Source of the DNA: Paraburkholderia flagellata
Lineage (GTDB): Bacteria; Pseudomonadota; Gammaproteobacteria; Burkholderiales; Burkholderiaceae
Direction: 5' to 3'
NCBI RefSeq assembly: GCF_021390645.1
Contig: NZ_JAJEJT010000002.1
Location: forward strand, 682,001 to 746,000
Length of the DNA stretch: 64,000 bases
The translations under genes and the position numbers were made by a program. Under the pieces are notes generated by a model. It saw nothing but the letters and a program-made list of their open reading frames with translations. It made no database searches and was not told where the DNA came from. Position 1 is the stretch's first letter, and each line of letters begins with the position of its first letter. Of the stretch, positions 39,309-47,789 are shown piece by piece.

Positions 39309-40784
39309 TCACTCACGCTCCGGATGGCGCAGTCGCGAATGATGCCGGCCATAAGACATATAGATCAGCATACCGATAAGCAGCCAGACGATCAGCCGTA
39401 CCCAGGTGACGAGCGGTAGTCCCACCATCAGCAACACGCAAAACGCGATCCCGAGAATAGGGACCACCGGCACGCCGGGCGCGCGGAAAGGGCGGGCCGC
39501 GTCGGAGTCGCTGCGCCGCAGGTACATGACTGCTCCACACACGAGTACGAACGCAAACAGCGTCCCGATGCTGACCATCTCGCCGAGTACGCCGATCGGT
39601 GTGAGGGCCGCCACGATGGCGACGACCGTGCCGATCATGATCTGGCTTCGATGTGGCGTGTGCAGGCGAGGATGGACGGTGGAGAACAGATGGGGGAGCA
39701 GTCTATCCTCCGACATCGTGAAGAAAATGCGGCTCTGCCCATAGAGCAGCACGAGTATCACGGTGGTCAGGCCGGTTAGCGCGCCGATCTTGATGAGCAC
39801 TGAGAACCAGGTGAAACCAATGGCGTCCACACCTTTGGCGATCGGATCGGGAACGTTCAGTTGTGCGTATGGAACGAGGCCGGTAAGCACGGCGGCTACG
39901 AGGATATAGAGCAAAGTGCAGATAACGAGCGAGCCGAGGATGCCAATCGGCATGTCGCGCTGTGGCCGTTTCGCCTCCTGCGCAGCGGTCGACACTGCGT
40001 CAAAGCCGATGAAGGCAAAGAATACGACTGCGGAGCCGCGCAAAATGCCGCTTGCCCCGAAGCTGCCGAATGCACCGGTGTTGGGCGGCACGAAGGGATG
40101 CCAGTTGGCGGGATGCACGAAGAACGCGCCGATAGCGATGAAGGCCGCCACGACCGCCAGCTTGACGGCGACCATGACGTTGTTGATGCGTGCAGACTCC
40201 CGCGTGCCGAGTACCAGCATCGCCGTGAGGATCGCGATGATCAGTACTGCAGGGAGATTGATCGTGCCGGCGGCGGTGGTACCGTCAGCAAGCTGGACGG
40301 TCGTGCCGGGTGCGGCAGCGAGCGTGGGCGGGATGTTGATTCCGACGTTACGCAACAGGCTGACGATATATCCGGACCACCCGACCGCGACCGTCGCGGC
40401 ACCCATGGCGTACTCGAGAATCAGGTCCCAGCCGATGATCCACGCAAACACTTCGCCAAGGGTCGCATAGGTATACGTGTAAGTGCTGCCGCATACGGGG
40501 AGCATGGCGGCCAGTTCGGAGTAGCAAAGGCCGACAAACGCACATGCAATTCCGCCCAGCACGAAAGACAGGATGATGCCCGGGCCGGCAAATTGTGCCG
40601 CCGCGGTGCCAGTGAGGACGAAAATGCCCGCGCCAATAATGGCGCCGATTCCCATCGCCGTGATGCTGGGCGCCCCAAGGGTCTTCGACAGCGCCCGACT
40701 GCTTTCGGCATCGGCGCTTCCCACTATGTCGGCGACGGACTTGCGCGCCGTGTAGCTCGTGTCAGCCATGATAGGTTGTCCCAT
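39309..40784 (-). CDS. APC family amino acid permease
   Basis: 491-residue inner-membrane transporter with 12 or more hydrophobic helices. SITAMGIGAIIGAGIFVLTGTAAAQFAGPGIILSFVLGGIACAFVGLCYSELAAMLPVCGSTYTYTYATLGE is the N-terminal consensus of the cationic amino acid (CAT/YfnA) branch, and FFAFIGFDAVSTAAQEAKRPQRDMPIGI is the helix 6-7 block. Start is either ATG 40784 or ATG 40769 (GGGA upstream of the latter); both give a normal protein. Substrate is probably a neutral or basic amino acid. Its 3' end faces selC with no visible terminator between. Confidence 0.9.
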   Translation of the reverse strand: MGQPIMADTSYTARKSVADIVGSADAESSRALSKTLGAPSITAMGIGAIIGAGIFVLTGTAAAQFAGPGIILSFVLGGIACAFVGLCYSELAAMLPVCGSTYTYTYATLGEVFAWIIGWDLILEYAMGAATVAVGWSGYIVSLLRNVGINIPPTLAAAPGTTVQLADGTTAAGTINLPAVLIIAILTAMLVLGTRESARINNVMVAVKLAVVAAFIAIGAFFVHPANWHPFVPPNTGAFGSFGASGILRGSAVVFFAFIGFDAVSTAAQEAKRPQRDMPIGILGSLVICTLLYILVAAVLTGLVPYAQLNVPDPIAKGVDAIGFTWFSVLIKIGALTGLTTVILVLLYGQSRIFFTMSEDRLLPHLFSTVHPRLHTPHRSQIMIGTVVAIVAALTPIGVLGEMVSIGTLFAFVLVCGAVMYLRRSDSDAARPFRAPGVPVVPILGIAFCVLLMVGLPLVTWVRLIVWLLIGMLIYMSYGRHHSRLRHPERE

Positions 40785-40952
40785 TCAACTGCGACTGGAA
40801 ACGACTCGATTCGGCTTGCTTTACTTCTTTAGAATAGACATAGGCGCGTGTTCGCGAAGGGTAAGTTTTCAGTTAGCCGTACGACGACGACCGGCTTACG
40901 CGCGCAGAGATGTTTCGGAACACTTCACACTCATCGGCAGGATGGGTGATGC

Positions 40953-40985
40953 GGCGAATACGCGATACATATCGCGGGATTCGCC
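40953..40985 (+). other. Leader hairpin ahead of the small membrane protein gene
   Basis: GGCGAAT-CGCGAT and ATCGCG-ATTCGCC form a 13-bp stem with a 1x2 internal loop and ACAT apical loop, about 42 bases before the start codon. There is no T-tract, so it is not an intrinsic terminator; it could be a protein-binding site or mRNA structure. Confidence 0.4.
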
Positions 40986-41026
40986 AGCGTAATTGACAGT
41001 CCGCGACAGCGGCTGGGAGAAGAGGA

Positions 41027-41332
41027 ATGGACAACGATAGACCGTCGCCACGGCGCGTGGCGTACGAGAAAGGGATCCGGATCGGTGGGACCGGATGGTT
41101 CGGCCGATTGTCGGCCGTCGTCGTGAGCGCAATCGTGCTCGTGGTGGCTGCGATGTTGTCGGTGGTGCTGCTTGCCGTCTTGTTCGCTGTGGGCGTGGTC
41201 TTCGCGGGCTATCTCTGGTGGAGAATACGTGCGCTACGCCGGCAGGCGCGCGAGTTCGGCGACGATGGCCGGACCATCGACGTCGAGGTCGTTCACAAGG
41301 ACTCGCACGGCGACGATATCGCGCAACGCTGA
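41027..41332 (+). CDS. Hypothetical small membrane protein
   Basis: 101-residue protein preceded by a strong ribosome site (GGGAGAAGAGG). A basic N-terminus is followed by one long or two short hydrophobic helices (about residues 26-63, LSAVVVSAIVLVVAAMLSVVLLAVLFAVGVVFAGYLWW). A basic segment RIRALRRQAREF and an acidic tail come next, so the tail is probably cytosolic. No family recognised. A 33-base hairpin lies in its leader. Confidence 0.65.
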   Translation: MDNDRPSPRRVAYEKGIRIGGTGWFGRLSAVVVSAIVLVVAAMLSVVLLAVLFAVGVVFAGYLWWRIRALRRQAREFGDDGRTIDVEVVHKDSHGDDIAQR

Positions 41333-41618
41333 CTTTTGATGTTCGCGCAAGCACCTCCAGCGTACGCGTAAACGCCAGTAGGAATTGCGGTCTCGCGAAT
41401 TATAAATACTCAAGGCCGCATAAGATTTATCGAACGATTTCGGCCAATTGTAAGCATTCCGACTTCAGCCACGCGTGCCTCCGTGTACCGGACCAGCATG
41501 CGTGCGTAATGCTGGTCATTCCGCATGAAAGCCTTGCATCTCACGGACTCGCCGTTCCTCAAGGGAAAAGCGCGAGACTCCGCTTCTGCCATGTACGCCA
41601 CGGTTAGGAGATTCTACG

Positions 41619-43886
41619 ATGAAGACTCAAAATATAGGAATGCTACTGATTTGCGGTGCGAGTGGAATGCTCATTGGCGGTATCGCACACAGTGACCCGC
41701 ACGGCTCTGAGCCTGGCCAGCGGGGCGCGGGTTTCATCAAGAGCTTTCAGGTCATTTCTTCCGAGCCGGCCTTCGGTGGCGCGACACCTGCGGGAGCAGC
41801 CGGCCCATACGAGGTCATCACCGCCGTCGTGCACGGCGCCCTTGACCCGCGTTCTCCGCTCAACGCGGGTATTGTCAACATCAAGAATGCGCCTATCGGA
41901 GTCGATGGGTATGTCGACTACTGGACCGATGTCGTGATCCTGCGTCCGCAGAGCGCCGCAAACGCCACGCGCGTGCTCTTCTACGACGTTGTGAATCGCG
42001 GCAACAAGCTCGCCGATGGATCATTCATCGGCGCAGGCGCGCTCGATACCGGCGCACCGCCGCCATCGACCTTCCCATCGTTGCTGCGCCACGGCTATAC
42101 GATTCTTTGGAGCGGCTGGCAAGGCGATATTCCGCTCAACGGCACGAGCACGCTGGCCGGCGCGGGTTTGGTCGGCACGAAATTTCCTGTGGCGACCAAC
42201 AAGGACGGTTCGCCAATGACAGCGCTGTCGCGCGAAGAGTTCATTCCGGACTATGCGGGCGGCGACCCGGCCACGATTCCGCTCACGTACCCGCCCGCCA
42301 ATCTCAACGACACGGGTAGCGTCACCTTCACCGCCCGGCAATCGTGGCTATCGGCATACGGCAGCATTCCAGGCGGCGTGCAAACGTATAGGGCGCCTTC
42401 CGTCGAGGTGACATCGTGGAGCTATATCAGCACTCCGAATAATGTCTATGAAGGAAATTATTCGGTCAAGTTCACGCCGCCCGCGTCGGTGCCGGGTCCC
42501 AACGGGAGGACCGTCCCGCCCGATGCCGGGACGATTTACAGCTTCGTCTACAAGGCCGCGGCGCCGACCATCGATGGCATCGGCTTTGCGGCGCTGCGGG
42601 ATCTCGTGTCCTGGCTGCGCTACGACAGGGCCGATGCGCGGGGCGTTCAAAATCCGCTCAACGATCTGAAGGACGCGGCCTGTGCAGCGTCGCGATGCGC
42701 CAGAGATACGAACTTCGACGTCGCCATTGGCGAGGGGATTTCGCAGTCGGGCCGTTTCATCAAGGACTTTCTCTATCAGGGCTTCAACGAGGACAAGCAC
42801 GGCAGGATCGTTTTCGACGGACTATTTCCGATCATTTCCGCTGCACGGCGCACCTGGACCAACGCCGCGTTTGCGCAGCCGGGACGCTGGTCCAAGCAGC
42901 ATGAGGACCACTTCATGCCGGGTTTCCAGTTCCCCTTTACTTATGCAGTAAGGACCGATCCGGTCAGCGGAGAGACCGATGGCCTGCTCAAGCGTTGCGA
43001 AGCCTCCGCTACGTGTCCGAAGATCATGCAACTCGACGGCGCGTTTGAATGGTGGGGCGGCGCCGCGTCGCTGGTCGTCACGGATGGACGTGGCAACGAC
43101 GTCCATTTGCCACCGAACGTGCGCTACTACCTCGTGCCGGGCACGCAGCACGGCGGCGGCGGCGGCGTGACTACGGGAAACTTCACGGTGCCGGCCACAG
43201 GCAGTCTGTGTCAGCTGCCGGGCTCACCCGTCGAGGAAACGCCCGTCGAGCGCGCGTTGATTCCCGCGCTGGTCGCATGGGCTGGCAAGGGCACGGAGCC
43301 GCCCGCCTCGCAATATCCGACGGTGGCGTCGGGCAATCTGGTCGCGCCGACGCAAGCGGCTACAGGCTTCCCCAATCTTGAGAACGTGACTGTGCCGAGC
43401 GGCCCCGCCGCGACGCCGACACCGCTCAGCCTGACGTTTGACGGCGAATACAATCAGGTCTTCGTGACTGACTACAGCAACGCCGTGCCGGTCGTGAACA
43501 CTGCGCAGCCGTACACGATTCTCGTGCCCAAGGTCGACGCCAACGGCAACGAAACCACGGGCGTACTCGTGCCGGATGTGGGCGTACCGCTCGCGACCTA
43601 TACCGGGTGGAACTATCGCGGCGCAGGGCACGCAATCGGTGAAGGCTGCATCTCCAACGGCGCGGCGATTCCCTTCGCTGTGAGCGCGGCCGCGCAGGCA
43701 GGGGGCGTCGATAGCCGCACCACGCTGGACGCGCTCTATGGCGGCAGCCGTTCGCGTTATCAAGCGGCGGTTGCGAAGGCGGCGGATGCACTCGTCAAGC
43801 AGGGCTACTTGCTGCAAGACGATGCGACGAACGTCTTCATCAGCAACGCGGCGCAAATCTCTCCGACCTTGCTGCCGAACCCTTGA
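41619..43886 (+). CDS. Secreted alpha/beta hydrolase domain-containing protein (large, about 750 aa)
   Basis: 755-residue protein with a probable Sec signal peptide (about 1-25). It looks like the Abhydrolase_10 group of large secreted proteins annotated only as alpha/beta hydrolase domain-containing. FDVAIGEGISQSGRFIKDFLYQGFNED contains the likely nucleophile elbow (Ser375/Ser377), and YLVPGTQHGGG the likely catalytic His. Fourteen or so glycine-rich turns and many Pro/Thr residues fit a periplasmic or extracellular enzyme. Substrate is unknown; ester hydrolysis is inferred. It is followed by the convergent cupredoxin-phosphoesterase pair. Confidence 0.75.
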   Translation: MKTQNIGMLLICGASGMLIGGIAHSDPHGSEPGQRGAGFIKSFQVISSEPAFGGATPAGAAGPYEVITAVVHGALDPRSPLNAGIVNIKNAPIGVDGYVDYWTDVVILRPQSAANATRVLFYDVVNRGNKLADGSFIGAGALDTGAPPPSTFPSLLRHGYTILWSGWQGDIPLNGTSTLAGAGLVGTKFPVATNKDGSPMTALSREEFIPDYAGGDPATIPLTYPPANLNDTGSVTFTARQSWLSAYGSIPGGVQTYRAPSVEVTSWSYISTPNNVYEGNYSVKFTPPASVPGPNGRTVPPDAGTIYSFVYKAAAPTIDGIGFAALRDLVSWLRYDRADARGVQNPLNDLKDAACAASRCARDTNFDVAIGEGISQSGRFIKDFLYQGFNEDKHGRIVFDGLFPIISAARRTWTNAAFAQPGRWSKQHEDHFMPGFQFPFTYAVRTDPVSGETDGLLKRCEASATCPKIMQLDGAFEWWGGAASLVVTDGRGNDVHLPPNVRYYLVPGTQHGGGGGVTTGNFTVPATGSLCQLPGSPVEETPVERALIPALVAWAGKGTEPPASQYPTVASGNLVAPTQAATGFPNLENVTVPSGPAATPTPLSLTFDGEYNQVFVTDYSNAVPVVNTAQPYTILVPKVDANGNETTGVLVPDVGVPLATYTGWNYRGAGHAIGEGCISNGAAIPFAVSAAAQAGGVDSRTTLDALYGGSRSRYQAAVAKAADALVKQGYLLQDDATNVFISNAAQISPTLLPNP

Positions 43887-43978
43887 ACTGCGACGGAGCG
43901 TCGTCGCGTAGCGCTAGCCAGTTGCAACACACACGACGACGCTCCGCATCACGCCGGGACTCGGCGGCTTCTATCCCT

Positions 43979-44326
43979 CTACTGCACGGTGATGGTTGCC
44001 TTCATATACGGGTGGATCCCGCAAAACACGTTGTACACCCCCGGCTTGTCGAACTTGAACTGATACGTGTCGTTCTGGTCGAGCGCGGCGGAGTGGAATA
44101 CGCCCGCGTCGTTGACGACCGTATGCGGTTCGCCATCCATATTTTTCCAGGTGACCGTCGTGCCCGCCTTGACCGTGAGAGACATGGGCGAAAACATGAA
44201 GTTCTTGATGACGATCTGATTGGACTCCTGCGCATGAGCGGCAGGCAACCCAAGGGACGCCACCGCGATGAGCATCCCGATCCCGCAGAAGAGGGCGAAT
44301 GCGCGCCGATAGTAAATGGAGAGCAT
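43979..44326 (-). CDS. Cupredoxin-domain (plastocyanin/amicyanin-like) copper protein
   Basis: 115-residue periplasmic blue-copper-type protein. A signal peptide (about 1-32, ending AAHAQ) precedes one cupredoxin domain. His68 (GEPHTV), Cys102, His105 and Met108 (FCGIHPYM) are in the right order and spacing for a type-1 copper site like amicyanin. It would carry single electrons in the periplasm. It lies 35 bases downstream of the Tat-signal metallophosphoesterase and is probably co-transcribed with it. Confidence 0.87.
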   Translation of the reverse strand: MLSIYYRRAFALFCGIGMLIAVASLGLPAAHAQESNQIVIKNFMFSPMSLTVKAGTTVTWKNMDGEPHTVVNDAGVFHSAALDQNDTYQFKFDKPGVYNVFCGIHPYMKATITVQ

Positions 44327-44361
44327 GGCTCGGATCCTTGTTCAATGTGCGAGACGCAAAG

Positions 44362-45306
44362 TCAGGCGAGGGACGTGTCGGAAAGCGTCGCCGCGAGAGG
44401 GTGGCGCGAGATTCGGATACTGGTTACGCCAAGCATCTTCGGTAACTGATCGCTAGCCACCGTAAGTGGTCCAGGTCCAGGGCCATTGCCGGCGGTCGGT
44501 TGCGGATAGGCGGTCGAGCGAGCCGTGTGGAACGTGATATTGCCCTCCACCTTGGAAACGATCTGATGAATATGACCGTTGAGCACGGTCACCGAGCCGA
44601 AGCGCTTTAGATAGTCCATCGCCTGGCCCGCATCGCCGGTACCCCAGCCCCACGGTTCGTAGATCGTCCACATCGGCATGTGAGTAAAGACGACGATCGG
44701 CGTGCTGGACGTGCGGCCCTTCAGGTCGTTTTCCAGCCACGCGAGTTGGTCCTCGCCCAGATTTCCCAGCCCGTTTGGCTTGAAATGCATCACGTTGACG
44801 AGCGCGACGAAGTGCACGCCGCTGTGGTCGAAGCTGTAATAACCCCGGTTGTCCGATGCCTTGCCGAAACGCTTGAAGTATTCGCCTTGCGGTCCGTCTG
44901 TCACATCGTGCTCGCCGGGCGTGGTGTGCAACTCCGTGATGTCGAGACCGGACAGCAATTGCGCCGCCAGATCGAACTCCGCAGGTTTGGAGAGGTGGGT
45001 GATATCGCCCGTGTGAATCGCCAGCGCGGGTTTGGTTGGCATGGCGTTGACGTAGTCAATCGTCTGTTTGAGCGTGCCCGCGACATCGGGATTCGCTTCC
45101 TTGTTGAAGCCGATATGCGAGTCGCTGATCTGCAGAAAGAGCGGAACGCCGGAAGCCGCGTCGTTTTCCTTGGTGCTGGCTGCCAGCGCCAACTCCACGG
45201 GCGTGAGGACGCCTCCGGCCAGAACGAACACGGTGCCCACGCCACCGAAGGCGAGGCATTTCAGGGCGCTGCGGCGTGACGGTTGGGAAGGATGATCTGA
45301 CGACAT
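44362..45306 (-). CDS. Tat-signal metallophosphoesterase
   Basis: 314-residue calcineurin-like phosphoesterase. The N-terminus has a twin-arginine motif (SRRSALKCLAFGG) and a hydrophobic stretch, so it is exported folded, with metals in place. The metal-site motifs are DSH (62-64), GD (100-101), THMP (208-211) and GHIH (244-247). The usual GNHD/E motif reads GEHD (131-134), so the bridging Asn is replaced by Glu. Substrate is unknown. The neighbouring cupredoxin suggests a periplasmic redox or phosphate role (inference). Confidence 0.85.
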   Translation of the reverse strand: MSSDHPSQPSRRSALKCLAFGGVGTVFVLAGGVLTPVELALAASTKENDAASGVPLFLQISDSHIGFNKEANPDVAGTLKQTIDYVNAMPTKPALAIHTGDITHLSKPAEFDLAAQLLSGLDITELHTTPGEHDVTDGPQGEYFKRFGKASDNRGYYSFDHSGVHFVALVNVMHFKPNGLGNLGEDQLAWLENDLKGRTSSTPIVVFTHMPMWTIYEPWGWGTGDAGQAMDYLKRFGSVTVLNGHIHQIVSKVEGNITFHTARSTAYPQPTAGNGPGPGPLTVASDQLPKMLGVTSIRISRHPLAATLSDTSLA

Positions 45307-45535
45307 GATGTCCTCTCGACTGGGTTCGGGAAGTCGACCGCCGGTGCAATGCGGAGCGCCTCCAGGGCGGGCTTCACGTGCAATACCGTGAAGGCCGCTG
45401 TTTTATTCCCGCTTTATTTCCAGTTCATTCCCGAAAGTCGATCACGCTGCGTTCACCTGTCGCCCGTCGAGCGCGGGAATAACCGGCGTGGGTTCGCGGT
45501 AGTGCAGGCGTGGCAAACGAAATGGCAGAAACAAA

Positions 45536-46381
45536 ATGGACATCTTCGAGATGACCCGTCGCGGTGCCGGAGACATGAGAATCAACGTGCAGTTCGTTCT
45601 GCGCCGACTTCAACTCGGGTCGGGCCTCGTGATGCTGACGTACCTCTTTCTGCATCTGGTTAATCACGCGCTCGGTATCTGGTCGCTCGAGCTTGCCGGA
45701 CGCGGTCTCGTGCTCGCGCTGCGGCTTTGGCGCAGCACGCCCGGAACAATCGCGCTGTATGGCGCAGCATCGGTGCATTTCGTCTTGGCGTTGCGCACGA
45801 TTTACGGGCGGCGGCACTGGGCGCTGCCGCCCGCGGAATGGATCCGCCTGTGGGCAGGGCTCAGCCTGCCGCTTCTGCTGATCCGCCATGCAGTGACGAC
45901 CCGGCTTGCGTCTTCGCTCTACGGTTTCGAACCCAACTACGAGCGCGTCATTGTCGTGCTGCTCACGAGCGGCACGCAGGGCCTGCAACTCGCGCTGCTT
46001 GCGCCTGGCTGGATACACGGATGCCTCGGGCTGTGGTTCCGGTTGCGCCACCATGCATGGGCGCGTCGCATGCGGCTGGCGTTGCTGCTACTTTTTGTCC
46101 AGTTGCCGTTGCTTTCCGCTGCGGGCTTCATCCACATGACGCGCGTCGTTGAGGGCAAGAGCCACATGCTTCCGCCCGTCGACGCCGCGCTCGTCGTCCA
46201 TCAATCGGCCCTCAACGGCGCGCGTCACGATCTCATTACGCTGTATCTCGCTCTGATTGCCAGTACGTTGATCCTGGGCCAGTTACGCAACGCGCTGGAG
46301 CGCCGCAGGCTGCGCAGATATTCGGCAAAGGCCTGCTTGCTGGCCAGCAGTCCGTCGCGCGAACAGGATGTCCAGGAATGA
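45536..46381 (+). CDS. Multi-pass membrane protein resembling the membrane half of haem/2Fe-2S-linked adenylate cyclases
   Basis: 281 residues with about six hydrophobic helices. LGSGLVMLTYLFLHLVNHALGIWSLE, a central LLLIRHAVTTRLAS and PGWIHGCLGLWFRLRHH place histidines in or next to helices, like succinate dehydrogenase-type cytochrome b. The pattern closely recalls the N-terminal membrane part of rhizobial-type adenylate/guanylate cyclases that continue into a 2Fe-2S ferredoxin and a cyclase domain. Here the protein ends after the last helix with a short basic tail, and neither downstream domain is found. It is either a detached domain working alone or the stump of a truncated gene. Confidence 0.62.
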   Translation: MDIFEMTRRGAGDMRINVQFVLRRLQLGSGLVMLTYLFLHLVNHALGIWSLELAGRGLVLALRLWRSTPGTIALYGAASVHFVLALRTIYGRRHWALPPAEWIRLWAGLSLPLLLIRHAVTTRLASSLYGFEPNYERVIVVLLTSGTQGLQLALLAPGWIHGCLGLWFRLRHHAWARRMRLALLLLFVQLPLLSAAGFIHMTRVVEGKSHMLPPVDAALVVHQSALNGARHDLITLYLALIASTLILGQLRNALERRRLRRYSAKACLLASSPSREQDVQE

Positions 46382-46705
46382 CTTTCGATGTCGAGATTGA
46401 TCTGCGAGGAGGGCGAAATATTCATTTTCAGCGCTTCTGCGTAGCTGGGAACTCAGACGCTGCAGCCCGAATTGCGCATCGACTGGTACCTCGCCGCCCC
46501 CGGCGTTTCATCGCTCACTCAAGCAAATGTTCCCGATTTATCATTCGCGGTACGCGCGAGGTGTCAAAATACGCGCTCAACCCGAAACGAGGCGGCGCCG
46601 CACCGAATGTGCGGGCCAATCCGCCCCTCTTTGCTGAGCCACGCCCGCGAATCGAAAGCGGTCGGTTACGCTTGAGAACAGGACGCCGAATCCCATTTAG
46701 CTTTC
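46382..46705. other. Stretch without a supported gene
   Basis: 324 bases between the membrane protein and the Cys-rich gene. A plus-strand frame opening at 46378 with an ATGA overlap runs 120 codons but has irregular composition and no recognisable domain, and no ferredoxin or cyclase motif is found in any frame. No hairpin terminator or promoter stands out. Confidence 0.4.
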
Positions 46706-47119
46706 GTGAACCAGCGCATTCGTCCCCCCTTGCCGCCTGAATGGCCTTTTCCGCCGAATCGCGACGTCTCCGGCCGCGCCTTCGGCGATCTCGTCGCGCT
46801 TCAGTATCGCGGCGCTGGCGTGTGGCTCTGGCAGTGCCGATGCGGCGCCCACGTCACGGCTGCGCTCGCTGCGGTGGAGAGCGGGCAGACGCAGGATTGC
46901 GGCTGCCGTGAGCAGCGTCGTGTATGGCGGTCCCGCCCAGGCTCGCCCGCGCTGAAGGGCGGCGAGGTGTTCGGACAGCTGACGACGGACCGGTACGCTG
47001 GCGATGGTATGTGGGTGTGCAGGTGCGATTGCGGCAACGAGGTGACAGTGAGCGCCGGGCGCCTGCGATTGGGCCAGGCGCGTTCGTGCGGCCGTTGTTT
47101 TGGTGGGGTGTCGGCTTAA
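46706..47119 (+). CDS. Duplicated Cys-rich mini-protein, probable double zinc-ribbon
   Basis: 137 residues made of two copies of one module. Copy 1 (about 20-70) reads GRAFGDLVALQYRGAGVWLWQCRCG, ending CGCRE. Copy 2 (about 85-133) reads GEVFGQLTTDRYAGDGMWVCRCDCG, ending CGRC. Each has a CxCxxG pair and a CGxx pair about 20 residues apart with a GQ turn between, fitting a four-cysteine metal site. Similar modules occur beside AP2/HNH domains in phage proteins, but neither domain is here. Start GTG at 46706 lacks a good ribosome site. Function unknown; nucleic-acid binding is a guess. Confidence 0.6.
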   Translation: MNQRIRPPLPPEWPFPPNRDVSGRAFGDLVALQYRGAGVWLWQCRCGAHVTAALAAVESGQTQDCGCREQRRVWRSRPGSPALKGGEVFGQLTTDRYAGDGMWVCRCDCGNEVTVSAGRLRLGQARSCGRCFGGVSA

Positions 47120-47386
47120 TGTAAGGAAAGGCCCTGCCTGGGTGCGAACGCCGCATTGCTCAGATCCCCCGTAATCGCGACCTTGCTGGCGGTGGCGTAA
47201 TGCAGGAGAAAATCGCGGGTGTTCGTGGGCGTTATCGATTCAAACGTAATGTTTCCGCTACGGCCGTCGCCGAGAGAAGTCGTGACAGGGGAACACGTTG
47301 GCAGCCGACGTGCACGCTACCATCGCGCTGGCGGCAATGCCAGGCGCAAGGATTCGAATAGCGTGACGTAGCATGCCTTTCTTCAT
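47116..47386 (-). pseudogene. Frameshifted small lipoprotein gene
   Basis: From ATG 47386, which overlaps the VOC gene stop (ATGA), the frame encodes a lipoprotein-type signal with lipobox Cys: ILAPGIAASAMVAC, then TSAAN, but it stops after about 42 codons. In the next frame a further open stretch of about 60 codons continues to TAA at 47116-47118, encoding SLGDGRSGNITFESITPTNTRDF and ending APRQGLSLH, which looks like the missing mature part. One inserted or lost base near 47285-47320 would join them to give about 100 residues. It could be a true frameshift mutation or a sequencing error. Confidence 0.5.
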
Positions 47387-47697
47387 TGCCGTACCGGAAC
47401 CCCGTAGGCGCTGACAATGCGCGCGTCCTGCTCCGCTGCCGAGAACAGCTCCCATTCGAGACCGTTCACATCGAAACTGCTCGAATAGCCTGTGACTGCG
47501 TCGTCTTCGAATCCAACATGGCGCAACATTCCCGCTTGCGCCGGCTTTTCGTTGATCGAAAAGTTAAGGATCCCTGTGCGCCACATCGCGTACTGGCCCG
47601 GCACGACGGCTGACGGTGGCTGTCCAAGCCGCTGGCTATAGTCCGCGATCGAAGCTTCGAGGTTCGAAACGGCCAGTGCAATATGAAAGCGCTTCAT
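47383..47697 (-). CDS. VOC (glyoxalase/bleomycin resistance) fold protein
   Basis: 104-residue single-module VOC protein: MKRFHIALAVSNLEASIADYSQRLGQPPSAVVPGQYAMWRTG is the beta-alpha-beta-beta opening of the fold, and GLEWELFSA provides the terminal Glu typical of a metal ligand. His5 and that Glu could bind a metal as a dimer. ATG at 47697 was chosen because the conserved N-terminus begins there. Function unknown. Its stop overlaps the start of the frameshifted lipoprotein gene. Confidence 0.75.
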   Translation of the reverse strand: MKRFHIALAVSNLEASIADYSQRLGQPPSAVVPGQYAMWRTGILNFSINEKPAQAGMLRHVGFEDDAVTGYSSSFDVNGLEWELFSAAEQDARIVSAYGVPVRQ

Positions 47698-47789
47698 GAT
47701 GGTCTCCGTGATTGATCGGCTCAAGCTTTGCCTCATCGTAATCAGGGGGCAGCGGCACAACCAGTTCAGCGGCGATCCTGGTATGCGCA

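Noticed and set aside
46378..46740. 120-codon plus-strand frame after the membrane protein with an ATGA overlap
   Set aside because: No domain, no ribosome site and irregular composition; the overlap could be chance.
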